Positions 6,974 through 14,948 of a DNA stretch of 48,156 nucleotides are shown here, piece after piece (the stretch's first letter is position 1; each line of letters opens with the position of its first letter). Both the position numbers and the translations under genes were made by a program. The notes under the pieces were generated by a model. It worked only from the letters and a program-made list of their open reading frames with translations. It did no database searches and was not told the DNA's origin. Source of the DNA: a virus; IMG/VR virus record IMGVR_UViG_3300021600_000009, positions 1 through 48,156 of that record; one strand, 5' to 3'.

Positions 6974-7512
6974 GACTTACAGAGGGAATGAGAAGCAAGA
7001 TCCAGAAAGCATTTATTGACGCAATTTTTAATCCGAAATTTGAGGCACTGACGGCTGAAGAGCGGCAGATCGGGGATGAAATTTTCAAAACCGCTACCGC
7101 AGAAAAAGACCGCAAAAGATGGGATGCGGCGCCTCAAGGTGATTTTCCTGAGATCAGCTCATGCAGGGCTCAATTTGAGCATGGTCACTACTCATATATA
7201 TACTTCTCGCGTTCAGTCCGAGTAGGTCACAGCTTTAACAACAAGTCAACGATCCTTGTAGAGGATCAAGCACTGAAAATCCGTCATCAGGACTGGCAGT
7301 TGAAGAAAGAAAAGTGCGAGTCAGAGAAAAAAGAGTTATCGAGAAAAATAACCTCCGCACTGAACAGCGTAAACACCGACAAACAGTTGCTCGACGTTTG
7401 GCCGGAATGCGCCCCGTACATCCCCGCCAGCATGGTCAACCTTCCCGCTGTAGTCGTGACTGAAATCCGTAATGAGATCAACAACGCGATGTTGGGAGGA
7501 GCTGAAGCATGA
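6970..7512 (+). CDS. Nmad5-like nucleotide-modification-associated protein
   Basis: A 180-aa protein. The C-terminal half has the signature I associate with the Nmad5 family (nucleotide modification associated domain 5), with 'TDKQLLDVWPE.APYIP' followed by 'NLPAVVVTEIRNEIN'. The N-terminal half is a basic helical region. Nmad proteins occur in phages beside DNA modification genes, but their biochemical role is not established. The gene is coupled to both neighbours (ATGA overlaps) and lies just upstream of a MazG-like gene and a cytosine methyltransferase, which fits a modification context. Confidence 0.6.
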   Translation: MRLTEGMRSKIQKAFIDAIFNPKFEALTAEERQIGDEIFKTATAEKDRKRWDAAPQGDFPEISSCRAQFEHGHYSYIYFSRSVRVGHSFNNKSTILVEDQALKIRHQDWQLKKEKCESEKKELSRKITSALNSVNTDKQLLDVWPECAPYIPASMVNLPAVVVTEIRNEINNAMLGGAEA

Positions 7513-7772
7513 TGCAGTTCAATTTTCCCCGTACCATCTTTGTCGATAAGAACGGCGTTGTCGGTCAGACGTTTCACATTGAAACGGAAGTTGAGGAGAT
7601 GAAAGAAGCTCTCCAACAGCCTGACATCATGTTAGACGCCATGGAGACGATGGACGCCTACCACTCATGTGAAACGAAGTTACGTATCCTTCAGGAGAAG
7701 CACCTTGTTGATCTGGACGCGCTACAGACAGCGTGTGAGGCCAAGAACCGAACGAGAGGTTATTACTCGTGA
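7509..7772 (+). CDS. MazG-like nucleoside triphosphate pyrophosphohydrolase
   Basis: An 87-aa all-helical protein with acidic motifs of the MazG/dUTPase-like superfamily (ETEVEEMKEAL and ETMDAYH) and the typical phage C-terminal stretch ending in KNRTRGYY. These enzymes hydrolyse (d)NTPs to monophosphates, and phages use them to shape nucleotide pools. The small size is normal for phage members. It overlaps its neighbours by 4 bp on both sides. Confidence 0.65.
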   Translation: MMQFNFPRTIFVDKNGVVGQTFHIETEVEEMKEALQQPDIMLDAMETMDAYHSCETKLRILQEKHLVDLDALQTACEAKNRTRGYYS

Positions 7773-7933
7773 ATTGCCCACAATGCGGAGGCCAGACGCG
7801 AGTTGCTGACTCACGGCATAAAGAGTGGGGTATCAAGCGGAAGCGAGAGTGCCTGAAGAAGGCTTGTGGGAAGTCTTTTAATACGTGGGAATACATATCA
7901 ACGGATTCAGTGACAAAGGGAGGTTCGGCATGA
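7769..7933 (+). CDS. NrdR-like zinc-ribbon protein without ATP cone
   Basis: A 54-aa protein starting with GTG (GTGA overlap with the previous stop). The pattern CPQCGG..TRVADSR...G.KRKREC...CGKSFNTWE closely resembles the N-terminal zinc ribbon of NrdR or the Ogr/Delta proteins, but the ATP-cone of NrdR is absent. It is therefore probably a DNA-binding transcription factor of the phage rather than a nucleotide sensor. Confidence 0.6.
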   Translation: MNCPQCGGQTRVADSRHKEWGIKRKRECLKKACGKSFNTWEYISTDSVTKGGSA

Positions 7934-8070
7934 ATGTTCTGATTATGGCAGTTGTTTTGAGCATGGGATTGATGGGTGAGCCTAGCTGCACGCTTGACGA
8001 GACATTGAATTTGCTTGAGGCCTTCCAGAACGCTTGCCCGACCTCATCTATCTATCATGTGGAGCAATAA
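7930..8070 (+). CDS. 46-aa small protein with hydrophobic N-terminus
   Basis: Begins in an ATGA overlap with the zinc-ribbon gene. The first 17 residues are hydrophobic (VLIMAVVLSMGLMG), so it could be exported or membrane-anchored, followed by a short acidic helical tail with two cysteines. Function unknown. Confidence 0.45.
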   Translation: MNVLIMAVVLSMGLMGEPSCTLDETLNLLEAFQNACPTSSIYHVEQ

Positions 8071-8073
8071 AAT

Positions 8074-9762
8074 ATGACTCCTGTAATTCTGAAATACCGT
8101 GACCGCTTCCGCAAATTCCCTCAGCTTGATATGAATTTCGGTGAGCTGGTGATTGATAACTTTGCTGGCGGGGGTGGAGCCAGCACCGGGATAGAGGCTG
8201 CGATTGGCAGGCCGGTTGATATTGCCATCAATCACGATCCCAGTGCCGTAGCCATGCACGAGGTCAACCATCCACAGACCCGGCACTATTGTGAATCGGT
8301 TTGGGACATCGATCCGCGCAAAGTATGTGAAGGCCGTCCGGTCGGACTGGCGTGGTTTAGCCCTGACTGCAAACACTTCTCTAAGGCGAAAGGTTGCAAG
8401 CCCGTTGAAAAGAAGATACGCGGCCTGGCGTGGGTTGTCTTGAGATGGGCGGCAACAGTCCGGCCACGGATTATCATGCTGGAGAATGTTGAAGAGTTCG
8501 TTACCTGGGGGCCGCTGACTACTGACGTGCATGGTAATTGCTATCCATGCAAGAAAAACAAGGGGCGTACATTCAATTCGTTCGTCAATGCATTGCGCCG
8601 GCAGGGGTACGATGTTGAGTGGCAAGAGATGCGGGCGTGTAATTATGGTGCTCCAACAATACGCAAGCGCCTGTTTCTGGTTGCCCGTTGCGACGGCCAA
8701 CAGATTGTCTGGCCGGAACCGACTCACGCCGAGTCGAACAGTGAGGCAGTGAAAAAAGGCCGCTTGAGGCCGTGGCGTACAGCCGCCGAGTGTATTGATT
8801 GGAATGTTCCGGCACCGTCGATATTTGAAAGAAAGAAGCCATTGGCTGAGGCCACGTTACGCCGGATCGCCAAGGGCATCATGCGTTATGTGATAAATAA
8901 TCCTGATCCCTTCATTGTTACCTACTACGGGTCAAAAGGCCCTGACTTTCGCGGGCAACCTACCAGTGAACCCCTTAAAACTCAGACTACAGAGAACCGT
9001 CATGCTTTGGTTGTTCCTTCTATAGTTCCGATTGCAAATTACAATGGCAGCGACAACGTACATCCTGCGCACGAACCGCTGCGGACTGTTACCGCATGGC
9101 CGAGAGGCGGACACTTCGCTCTTTGTTCCGCCTTCCTTGCAAAGCATTACGGTGGCGTAGTGGGCCATGGAGTTGAGCAGCCGACAGGCACTGTAACTAC
9201 AGCTGACCACCATTCCCTTGTTACAGCTTCAATAATTCGTCAATTCGGAGAAAGCGTAGGCAGCAAAACTGATGAACCTGTCGGCACCATCACAGCCGGT
9301 GGTATGGGAAAGACCGGTGTTATCGCCTCCCACCTGGTCAAGTTGCGCGGCACATGCAAAGACGGACAGCCAGTTACAAAACCATCACCAACAGTTACTG
9401 CATCCGGCACCCATATTGGCGAAGTAAGAACCTTCCTGCTGAAATATTATGGAAGCGAGCAAGATCCCAACATCAAAGAACCGCTGCACACTGTCACCAC
9501 GCGGGATAGGTTCGGACTGGTGACGGTGCATGGCGAAGAATACCAGATAGCGGATATCGGTATGCGCATGTTGTCCCCTCGTGAACTGTTTCGCGCTCAG
9601 GGATTTCCTGAAAACTACATTATCGACCGAGACAGCCATGGCAAAGCAATTACAAAAACTGATCAGGTTGCGCGCTGCGGTAATTCAGTATGTCCACCAA
9701 TGTCAGAAGTTCTGGTGAAGGCAAACATGACGAAAGTTGAATATTTGAGGAAAACAGCATGA
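8074..9762 (+). CDS. C5 cytosine DNA methyltransferase with internal repeats
   Basis: A 562-aa enzyme predicted to transfer methyl groups from S-adenosylmethionine to C5 of cytosine in DNA. Motif I is FAGGGGAS (residues 30-37), the catalytic motif IV is SPDCKHFS with C99, motif VI is ENVE (137-140), motif VIII includes TIRKRLF, and motifs IX-X are RELFRAQGFPENY and ARCGNSVCPP near the C-terminus. The catalytic motif has PDC instead of the usual PCQ, but the Cys is present. Between motifs VIII and IX lie about six degenerate repeats of roughly 35 residues, each with P-x-x-T-V-T-like cores, in the place of the target recognition domain. It probably protects phage DNA from host restriction. It is followed, with a 4-bp overlap, by a PnuC-like gene. 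Confidence 0.88.
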   Translation: MTPVILKYRDRFRKFPQLDMNFGELVIDNFAGGGGASTGIEAAIGRPVDIAINHDPSAVAMHEVNHPQTRHYCESVWDIDPRKVCEGRPVGLAWFSPDCKHFSKAKGCKPVEKKIRGLAWVVLRWAATVRPRIIMLENVEEFVTWGPLTTDVHGNCYPCKKNKGRTFNSFVNALRRQGYDVEWQEMRACNYGAPTIRKRLFLVARCDGQQIVWPEPTHAESNSEAVKKGRLRPWRTAAECIDWNVPAPSIFERKKPLAEATLRRIAKGIMRYVINNPDPFIVTYYGSKGPDFRGQPTSEPLKTQTTENRHALVVPSIVPIANYNGSDNVHPAHEPLRTVTAWPRGGHFALCSAFLAKHYGGVVGHGVEQPTGTVTTADHHSLVTASIIRQFGESVGSKTDEPVGTITAGGMGKTGVIASHLVKLRGTCKDGQPVTKPSPTVTASGTHIGEVRTFLLKYYGSEQDPNIKEPLHTVTTRDRFGLVTVHGEEYQIADIGMRMLSPRELFRAQGFPENYIIDRDSHGKAITKTDQVARCGNSVCPPMSEVLVKANMTKVEYLRKTA

Positions 9763-9998
9763 CCACCCTGACCTGGCTCCTGACCATTCTTTCCATCATC
9801 GGTGTAATCCTCAATACCCATCAAGACCGCCGTTGTTTCTATATCTGGATTGTAACCAATACATCTTGGGCCGCTGTTGACTTCTACAAGGGGATATATG
9901 CCCAGGGGACTATGTTCATCCTTTACCTCTGCCTATCGGTCTGGGGTCTCTATAAGTGGCGGCACAAGGCAATACATAAATCTGAGTCAACTAACTAG
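9759..9998 (+). CDS. small PnuC-like membrane protein
   Basis: A 79-aa protein with about three transmembrane helices (residues 3-20, 27-45 and 48-68) and a C-terminal LSVWGLYKWR motif resembling the end of nicotinamide riboside/mononucleotide transporters of the PnuC family. It is about one third of a full PnuC, as in other phage-encoded short versions. It might influence NAD precursor uptake, but transport by so short a protein is unproven. Confidence 0.5.
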   Translation: MTTLTWLLTILSIIGVILNTHQDRRCFYIWIVTNTSWAAVDFYKGIYAQGTMFILYLCLSVWGLYKWRHKAIHKSESTN

Positions 9999-10006
9999 AG
10001 GCCACC

Positions 10007-13000
10007 ATGTCTGATTTTGAAAAAGTCAAGAGCGAGCTACCTCTGCGGACTATTATCCCCGATCTAACCGGGTTTACTTTGCACGAATTGAGCGGACATA
10101 TGTCGCAGTGTCCGTTCTGTAGTCATAAAGATTGTTTCAGTATCCCGAAGGGCAAGGCTCTTTACAAATGCCACTCGTGCGAGAAGTCCGGAGACATATT
10201 CACGTTTCTGGAAGAGTTTGAAGGTCTGGACAAACGGGGCGCTCTGGAACGGGCGGCGAAGTTGGCCGGCGTTACCCTGGAAGAGAAGAAACGTAAACCC
10301 CTTTCCAAGCCGGAACAGATCCGCATTGAAGTTGCAGAATATTATCATGCCCGGATGATTGAAAACGGCGGCAAGGAATATTTCATTGAGCGGCGCCAGC
10401 ACAAAATTGAGACGCTGCAGGCGGAAAAATGCGGCTGGTCTGACGGGCGGCTGCTGGACCATCTGCGCTCGAAAGGTTTCAGCAATGTCGAGTGCGTAGA
10501 AAGCGGCCTGATCAAGGAGATATCTGCTGAAGGCGGCAATTATTTTGTTGATACCTTCCAGAAAGGGCTCGCCATATTCCCGCACTGGTCACACCGTAAA
10601 GTGCTGCATTTTACCCAGAAAGACCCTCGGGACATCCCGGCAAAGGATAAATACAAGGGGCAGCTCGAAGGGAAATTCCGTGACAGCAAGTGGTGCTTTT
10701 ACGGCCAGGACGTGCTGGACAATTACGAAGAGATAATTCTGGTCGAAGGCGAAAACGACCGCCTGCAAGTGTTGAACAGCGGGAACTCGAACTGTATGGC
10801 GATGATCGGCCAGATCAGTGATGATCAGATCAAGGTTCTGCACAATCGCTGCAAGTCGAAGCACCTGTTTTTGTGGACTGATAACGACGATGCGGGCCGC
10901 AAGTATATCCGCAAGATTTGCAAAGCCCTGCCTGACGCTCATGTCAGGGTTATTGTGTACGGCAAAGAGGGTGATGATCCGGACGGATATTTAAAGCTGG
11001 TTGAAGGCGACCGCAGAAAGCATGTGCGGCAGTTGCAGCTTGACGCGGCCAACATGGATTACATCACCTGGGAGATCATGCAGGCGTCGGTTCTCGGTAC
11101 ACTGGAAGCAAAACTCGGGCATTTGAAGGCTCCGGCCGGAGACGAGAAGGCGAATGTTTTCCGCATGATCGGGCGTCATCAACTGACACAGCAGCAAGTG
11201 TATACAGAAAAACTGATTTCTTTAGGGTTTACTGAAAAGGCTATTGAGCAACAACTTGATTTTTCTAACGATTTGTATAACCAGATTCAAATGTATTACG
11301 AGCAGGTAGGCGGACAGCGTGGCGCTGATCCGATTGTCCTTGCAGAAATTATTTACCGCTTTTTTGCCCACCATGGCCGCTTTTATTACGACGCCCTCAA
11401 TCAAGTTTGGTTGATCTACCAAAATCGAACATACGAAGTCAGCAAAAATACCGCTTTCAACTCAATCATGTTGAAGCTCACCAGATTGATTGTCAGTCAG
11501 GCTCCGGGGACTCAGGTCTGGGATGCTCTGTTACATACTGCGTATTTAAACGGGAGGAGAATAGATATGGGGCGCTGGATACTCACTGATACCGATAAAG
11601 ACACGATTTTTTACAACCTCAACAGCCCAAACAACGTGATTTTGAAGCTTTCCAAGGATCGTATAGACGAGATCCAGAACGGCATGAATGATGATCATGT
11701 GCTGCTGGCATCGTCACACAAGATCATGCCGTTCAATTTCCTTCCGGATGCAGAGATTCAAGAAGGGATGACGCTCCTGAAAGAACTGATCTTCGACAAT
11801 CTGGCAGTGAAGCGGGAACAACGGTTTTTGATTCTTCCATGGCTGATTTCCGGCTTTTGCCCTGATTTTTCCCCGTATCAGTTCTTGATGAAGTTTGAAG
11901 GGTACGCTTCCAGCGGCAAGTCCACGGCAGCCAAGCTGATTACAGCTCTGGCATACAAGACCGAGGACTTGTCTGACAACTCGGCTGCAGCTGCTTTTTC
12001 TTCAGCGGCCAAGAACCCGCTCGTGGTTATCGATAACCTTGAGCACAAGGACTTGAATCGTGGTTTGCAGAAGTTCCTGTTGTTGGCGGCAACCCGAGGC
12101 CAGAAGGAAAAGCGCAAGGGTGGATCTGATACCGACACAGTAGAGGAAAGCCCCAGGGCGTTGATCTGTATTACGGCGATTGAACCCTTCACACTATCTG
12201 AGTTGATCTCGCGTACGTTCGTCCTGGCATTCGACCGACGTGTATACGGTTCTGACAATTTCCACGAATCAGAGGTTGTTGAACAGATCAAGAAGAAACG
12301 GGATCTGATGCTGTCATCAATCCTGCGTTTCATCCAGGTTGAAATCCTCCCGCACCTTGACCAGCGTAAAGAGTTCATGACCATCCTCAATAAACAATTC
12401 AAGGGCCACGCGAAAGACCGTACCAACGCATATCTCGCGCTTCTGATGCTGATTCTGGAGAAGATGTTGAAGTACATCCCATTCTATGAGGGCGATCAGG
12501 CAAAACTGATGGATGGTTTCGATACGGGCGAGAAGGACATCTACACCGCATGGATCGAAGAGCAGAACAACTCCAGCAGAGAAACAGAGATCGGCAGCAA
12601 CAACATTCTTCAGATGCTCGATTCATTGGTCAGAGAGTACACCCAGTTCTTCAAGGGCAGGCAGGACTTCAAGACCACAATCTTTGAGCATGGCTACGAT
12701 GGCCAAGAGGTGTTTGTCATGGAACATCCTGACTACGGTATCAAGATGATCAAGACTGTGCCTGAGACGTTATGCTCAGTATGCGGCAAGCATGTTTCTG
12801 ATTGTGTCTGTAAGGGCGATAGCTACAGCAGATCAATAATTGAGTTTGTGGCGACGTCCGGCGAGATAGTAGATGCCTTTGACAGGTTGGCCAAGAACAC
12901 CGGCAAGCGGAACAGCTATGATTCAGCCAGTATATTCACAGCCAGGTTACGCAATGACAGAAGCTTGCTGAAGAAGAGTGGTTGGGATCTGGTCGAGACA

Positions 13001-13075
13001 CAGGACAAAGAACCGTACTTCAAGATCATCAGTGGCAAACGGTTCCTCAAGTTCAAACATACGCTGGTCAGGTAG
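10007..13075 (+). CDS. replicative primase-helicase (CHC2, Toprim, AAA+ domains)
   Basis: A 1022-aa multidomain replication protein. A CHC2 zinc finger (CPFC at about 35-38, CHSC near 55-58) is followed by a Toprim primase core with IILVEGEND (about 244-252) and WTDNDDAG (about 289-296). A C-terminal AAA+/SF3-like helicase domain has Walker A GYASSGKST near 631-639 and Walker B LVVIDN near 670. A further CxxC cluster (CSVCGKHVSDCVC) near residue 925 may bind zinc. It should prime and unwind phage DNA. The repeat array immediately after its stop codon suggests that it, or a partner, recognises an origin there, as P4 alpha protein does at its own iterons. Confidence 0.88.
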   Translation: MSDFEKVKSELPLRTIIPDLTGFTLHELSGHMSQCPFCSHKDCFSIPKGKALYKCHSCEKSGDIFTFLEEFEGLDKRGALERAAKLAGVTLEEKKRKPLSKPEQIRIEVAEYYHARMIENGGKEYFIERRQHKIETLQAEKCGWSDGRLLDHLRSKGFSNVECVESGLIKEISAEGGNYFVDTFQKGLAIFPHWSHRKVLHFTQKDPRDIPAKDKYKGQLEGKFRDSKWCFYGQDVLDNYEEIILVEGENDRLQVLNSGNSNCMAMIGQISDDQIKVLHNRCKSKHLFLWTDNDDAGRKYIRKICKALPDAHVRVIVYGKEGDDPDGYLKLVEGDRRKHVRQLQLDAANMDYITWEIMQASVLGTLEAKLGHLKAPAGDEKANVFRMIGRHQLTQQQVYTEKLISLGFTEKAIEQQLDFSNDLYNQIQMYYEQVGGQRGADPIVLAEIIYRFFAHHGRFYYDALNQVWLIYQNRTYEVSKNTAFNSIMLKLTRLIVSQAPGTQVWDALLHTAYLNGRRIDMGRWILTDTDKDTIFYNLNSPNNVILKLSKDRIDEIQNGMNDDHVLLASSHKIMPFNFLPDAEIQEGMTLLKELIFDNLAVKREQRFLILPWLISGFCPDFSPYQFLMKFEGYASSGKSTAAKLITALAYKTEDLSDNSAAAAFSSAAKNPLVVIDNLEHKDLNRGLQKFLLLAATRGQKEKRKGGSDTDTVEESPRALICITAIEPFTLSELISRTFVLAFDRRVYGSDNFHESEVVEQIKKKRDLMLSSILRFIQVEILPHLDQRKEFMTILNKQFKGHAKDRTNAYLALLMLILEKMLKYIPFYEGDQAKLMDGFDTGEKDIYTAWIEEQNNSSRETEIGSNNILQMLDSLVREYTQFFKGRQDFKTTIFEHGYDGQEVFVMEHPDYGIKMIKTVPETLCSVCGKHVSDCVCKGDSYSRSIIEFVATSGEIVDAFDRLAKNTGKRNSYDSASIFTARLRNDRSLLKKSGWDLVETQDKEPYFKIISGKRFLKFKHTLVR

Positions 13076-13077
13076 TT

Positions 13078-13396
13078 GGTGCAGTCTCGAAAGTAGTGCA
13101 GTGCCGTGGTGCAATCCTCAGAAATAAGATGGTGACAGGGCAAAAAAGAACGTTTCTTTCATCAACACGTATGTTTTTCGCGCACACGGGGCGCATTTTT
13201 CAGAGACTGCACCACTGCACCATTTTTATATTAAAGTATTGATTTTATTATTAATTAGTGTGGTGCAGTTGGTGGTGCAGTCTTGGTGCAGTCTTGGTGC
13301 AGTTGTGGTGCAATTCTGGCGGGTTTTGGGGGACTGCACCACGTCCCAAATGTAGCACTGGTGCGGGTTTGCTGTCAAGTGGTGCAGTGGTGCAGT
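13078..13396. repeat. iteron array, candidate replication origin
   Basis: The 8-mer GGTGCAGT occurs seven times on the plus strand (13078, 13262, 13274, 13285, 13296, 13381, 13389) and three times inverted as ACTGCACC (13206, 13214, 13333). Variants lie at 13095, 13108 and 13307. The central cluster 13262-13307 is spaced 11-12 bp apart, one helical turn. The tandem pair at 13206-13221 is the exact inverse of the pair at 13381-13396. An AT-rich stretch (13222-13260) lies inside the array. Repeats phased on the helix, an AT-rich unwinding candidate and a position directly behind a primase-helicase gene are the features of an iteron origin. They could alternatively be operator or partition sites for one of the ParB-like proteins. 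Confidence 0.75.
13222..13260. other. AT-rich segment, candidate unwinding element
   Basis: A 39-bp tract composed almost wholly of A and T (tattaaagtattgatttta and similar), flanked on the left by two inverted iterons and on the right by five direct ones. This is the expected place for strand opening in an iteron origin. Confidence 0.55.
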
Positions 13397-13937
13397 CAAT
13401 AAAACGCTCCAGGCCACTCCTGAAATGCCGGCACGGAAGAAGGGTTTTATACTTCAAAGTACAGGTTTGAGCGCCGCAGGCTTTGAAAGACCATGTAAAA
13501 AAAGTATTTGATGTCACCTTTAAAAAGGTATTCCAAAGCGTCTCTAGGCCAGTAATGACAGGCTTCTCAATCAACCCTGTGTTGTGTCAAGTCGCTGTTT
13601 TTGACAAAAACCCCAAATTCTGGACCGGAAAAGCCGGAATGGTCTTATGCACCTTATTACAAAATGTGCAGTTCAGAGAGTTTCACGAACCTGTAATCAA
13701 TATCTTAGGAGTTGGTGAGTGTATGAAAAGTGCAGTTCAATTCAGAAGTGTCACGGAAACAGTCGGTAGGTGGACCACCCCCCCTCGAAAAATCAGACCG
13801 TGTGGGTATTTCCACCCCCCTATTGCCCTCTCTTATCGCTACCACCCTCTAAAACCCCTTTCAAAAGCGGGGCGCACGGGGATTTTTCAAAAGATAAAGC
13901 ACGGATTTCTTCCAAAAGCGGGGGCGCGGGGGAATTT
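13397..13937. other. intergenic stretch without a convincing gene
   Basis: The 541 bp between the iteron array and the third recombinase have no ORF I believe in. A 152-aa frame at 13483-13941 has unlikely composition and starts with TTG. Degenerate iteron-like sites occur at about 13665 (TGTGCAGT) and 13728 (AGTGCAGT). At 13840-13937 two related G/C-rich units (CCCCTTTCAAAAGCGGGG and TCCAAAAGCGGGGG with trailing GCGCGGGG) look like a small dispersed repeat of the host type. Confidence 0.5.
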
Positions 13938-14909
13938 ATGAGCGATATCGAAAAATTGATAGCCGATTGGATGGAGTGGTGTTTTATCCAGAAGGGCCAG
14001 CAGGTCAAAGGAGTTGAACAGTATGCCCGTATTGTGCGCTCGTTCGTCCTGTGGCTCTCTAAGAGCAGCGTTCAGGTCTCGGCTGAGGCAATCAACCGCA
14101 AGAACGTCGAAGAGTGGCAGAAGGCGTTATTTTTTGACCAGGGCAACGTCAGCAATCGTACCCGCGCCAGCAAGCTCTCCGCGCTCCGGTCGTTTTTCGG
14201 GTGGCTGAAGTACACCGGCTACCGTGACGAGGATCCTACCAAGGGCATCCCTACCCCTCGCATTCAGCAGAGTCTCCCGCAGAAGTTCAGCACAGAGGAT
14301 CTTCGTCTGCTCTTTGCCGCTCCCCGCCGTGACAAGAAATCCGGTTTGCGCGATCTGGCAATCCTGAAGACGCTCTATGCCTCCGGTGCTCGTGTCTCCG
14401 AGTTGTGCAACCTGGACATGAACCACCTGAGCGACACCGGCGGCTATATCCGGATCCGCTTTGTTGGTGGCAAAGGCAATAAAGACCGCACAATCACCCT
14501 GAGGAGGAACCCGTCAAAGACCTTGCGTGATTGGATTGCGGTTCGCCACGGTATTGAAATCAACCACAATGCTCTGTTTGTCCGGATGTCCGGAAAGAGC
14601 TACACCCGCCTGACGGCATCAAGCGCCCAGGGTCTCCTTAAAAAATACGCCCGGATCGTCGGCATTGATGACGCTGAGGTGTTTGTCCATAAAATGCGCG
14701 GCACATTTGCCAGTGATCTCTATGACAGCGGGGATGATTGTTGCCCGCGCTGCAAGGCTCAGATCAATCACATGGATTTGCTGCTTGTCCAGCTCGCCCT
14801 GGGGCATGAAGACCCGAAAACCACCATGCCGTACATTGCCATCAGCGATCGTCATTTGAAACGTACGGCAATACCGGACAGACGATTTAACGAAATCGAG
14901 GAAGGGTGA
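13938..14909 (+). CDS. XerC/D-like tyrosine recombinase (third recombinase)
   Basis: A 323-aa protein with an N-terminal SAM-like core-binding domain (residues about 5-100) and a catalytic domain with R152 (ASGARVSEL), K179 (GGKGNKDR), H251 and R254 (HKMRGT), H290 (LGHEDP) and Y299. The length and architecture match XerC/XerD. An unusual insert with a cysteine cluster (DDCCPRCK, about 266-273) lies between the HxxR and the second His. A longer in-frame start at 13770 is unlikely because that part reads through the G/C-rich repeat. It is directly downstream of the presumed origin and directly upstream of DGR target 1. It may resolve phage genome multimers or drive a local rearrangement. Confidence 0.82.
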   Translation: MSDIEKLIADWMEWCFIQKGQQVKGVEQYARIVRSFVLWLSKSSVQVSAEAINRKNVEEWQKALFFDQGNVSNRTRASKLSALRSFFGWLKYTGYRDEDPTKGIPTPRIQQSLPQKFSTEDLRLLFAAPRRDKKSGLRDLAILKTLYASGARVSELCNLDMNHLSDTGGYIRIRFVGGKGNKDRTITLRRNPSKTLRDWIAVRHGIEINHNALFVRMSGKSYTRLTASSAQGLLKKYARIVGIDDAEVFVHKMRGTFASDLYDSGDDCCPRCKAQINHMDLLLVQLALGHEDPKTTMPYIAISDRHLKRTAIPDRRFNEIEEG

Positions 14910-14948
14910 CATTTGCTCACCTTATTTAATGACAGAAAAGGAGAAGTT

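Noticed and set aside
12982-13242. Frame overlapping the primase-helicase end and the iterons
   Set aside because: A shadow of the true gene that continues into the repeats.
13261-13396. CRISPR array
   Set aside because: Repeats are only 8 bp with 3-4 bp gaps in the main cluster, orientation is mixed, and no cas gene is present. Iterons explain them better.
13483-13941. 152-codon frame between iterons and the third recombinase
   Set aside because: Non-ATG start, unlikely composition, and it runs through a G/C-rich repeat; better read as intergenic.
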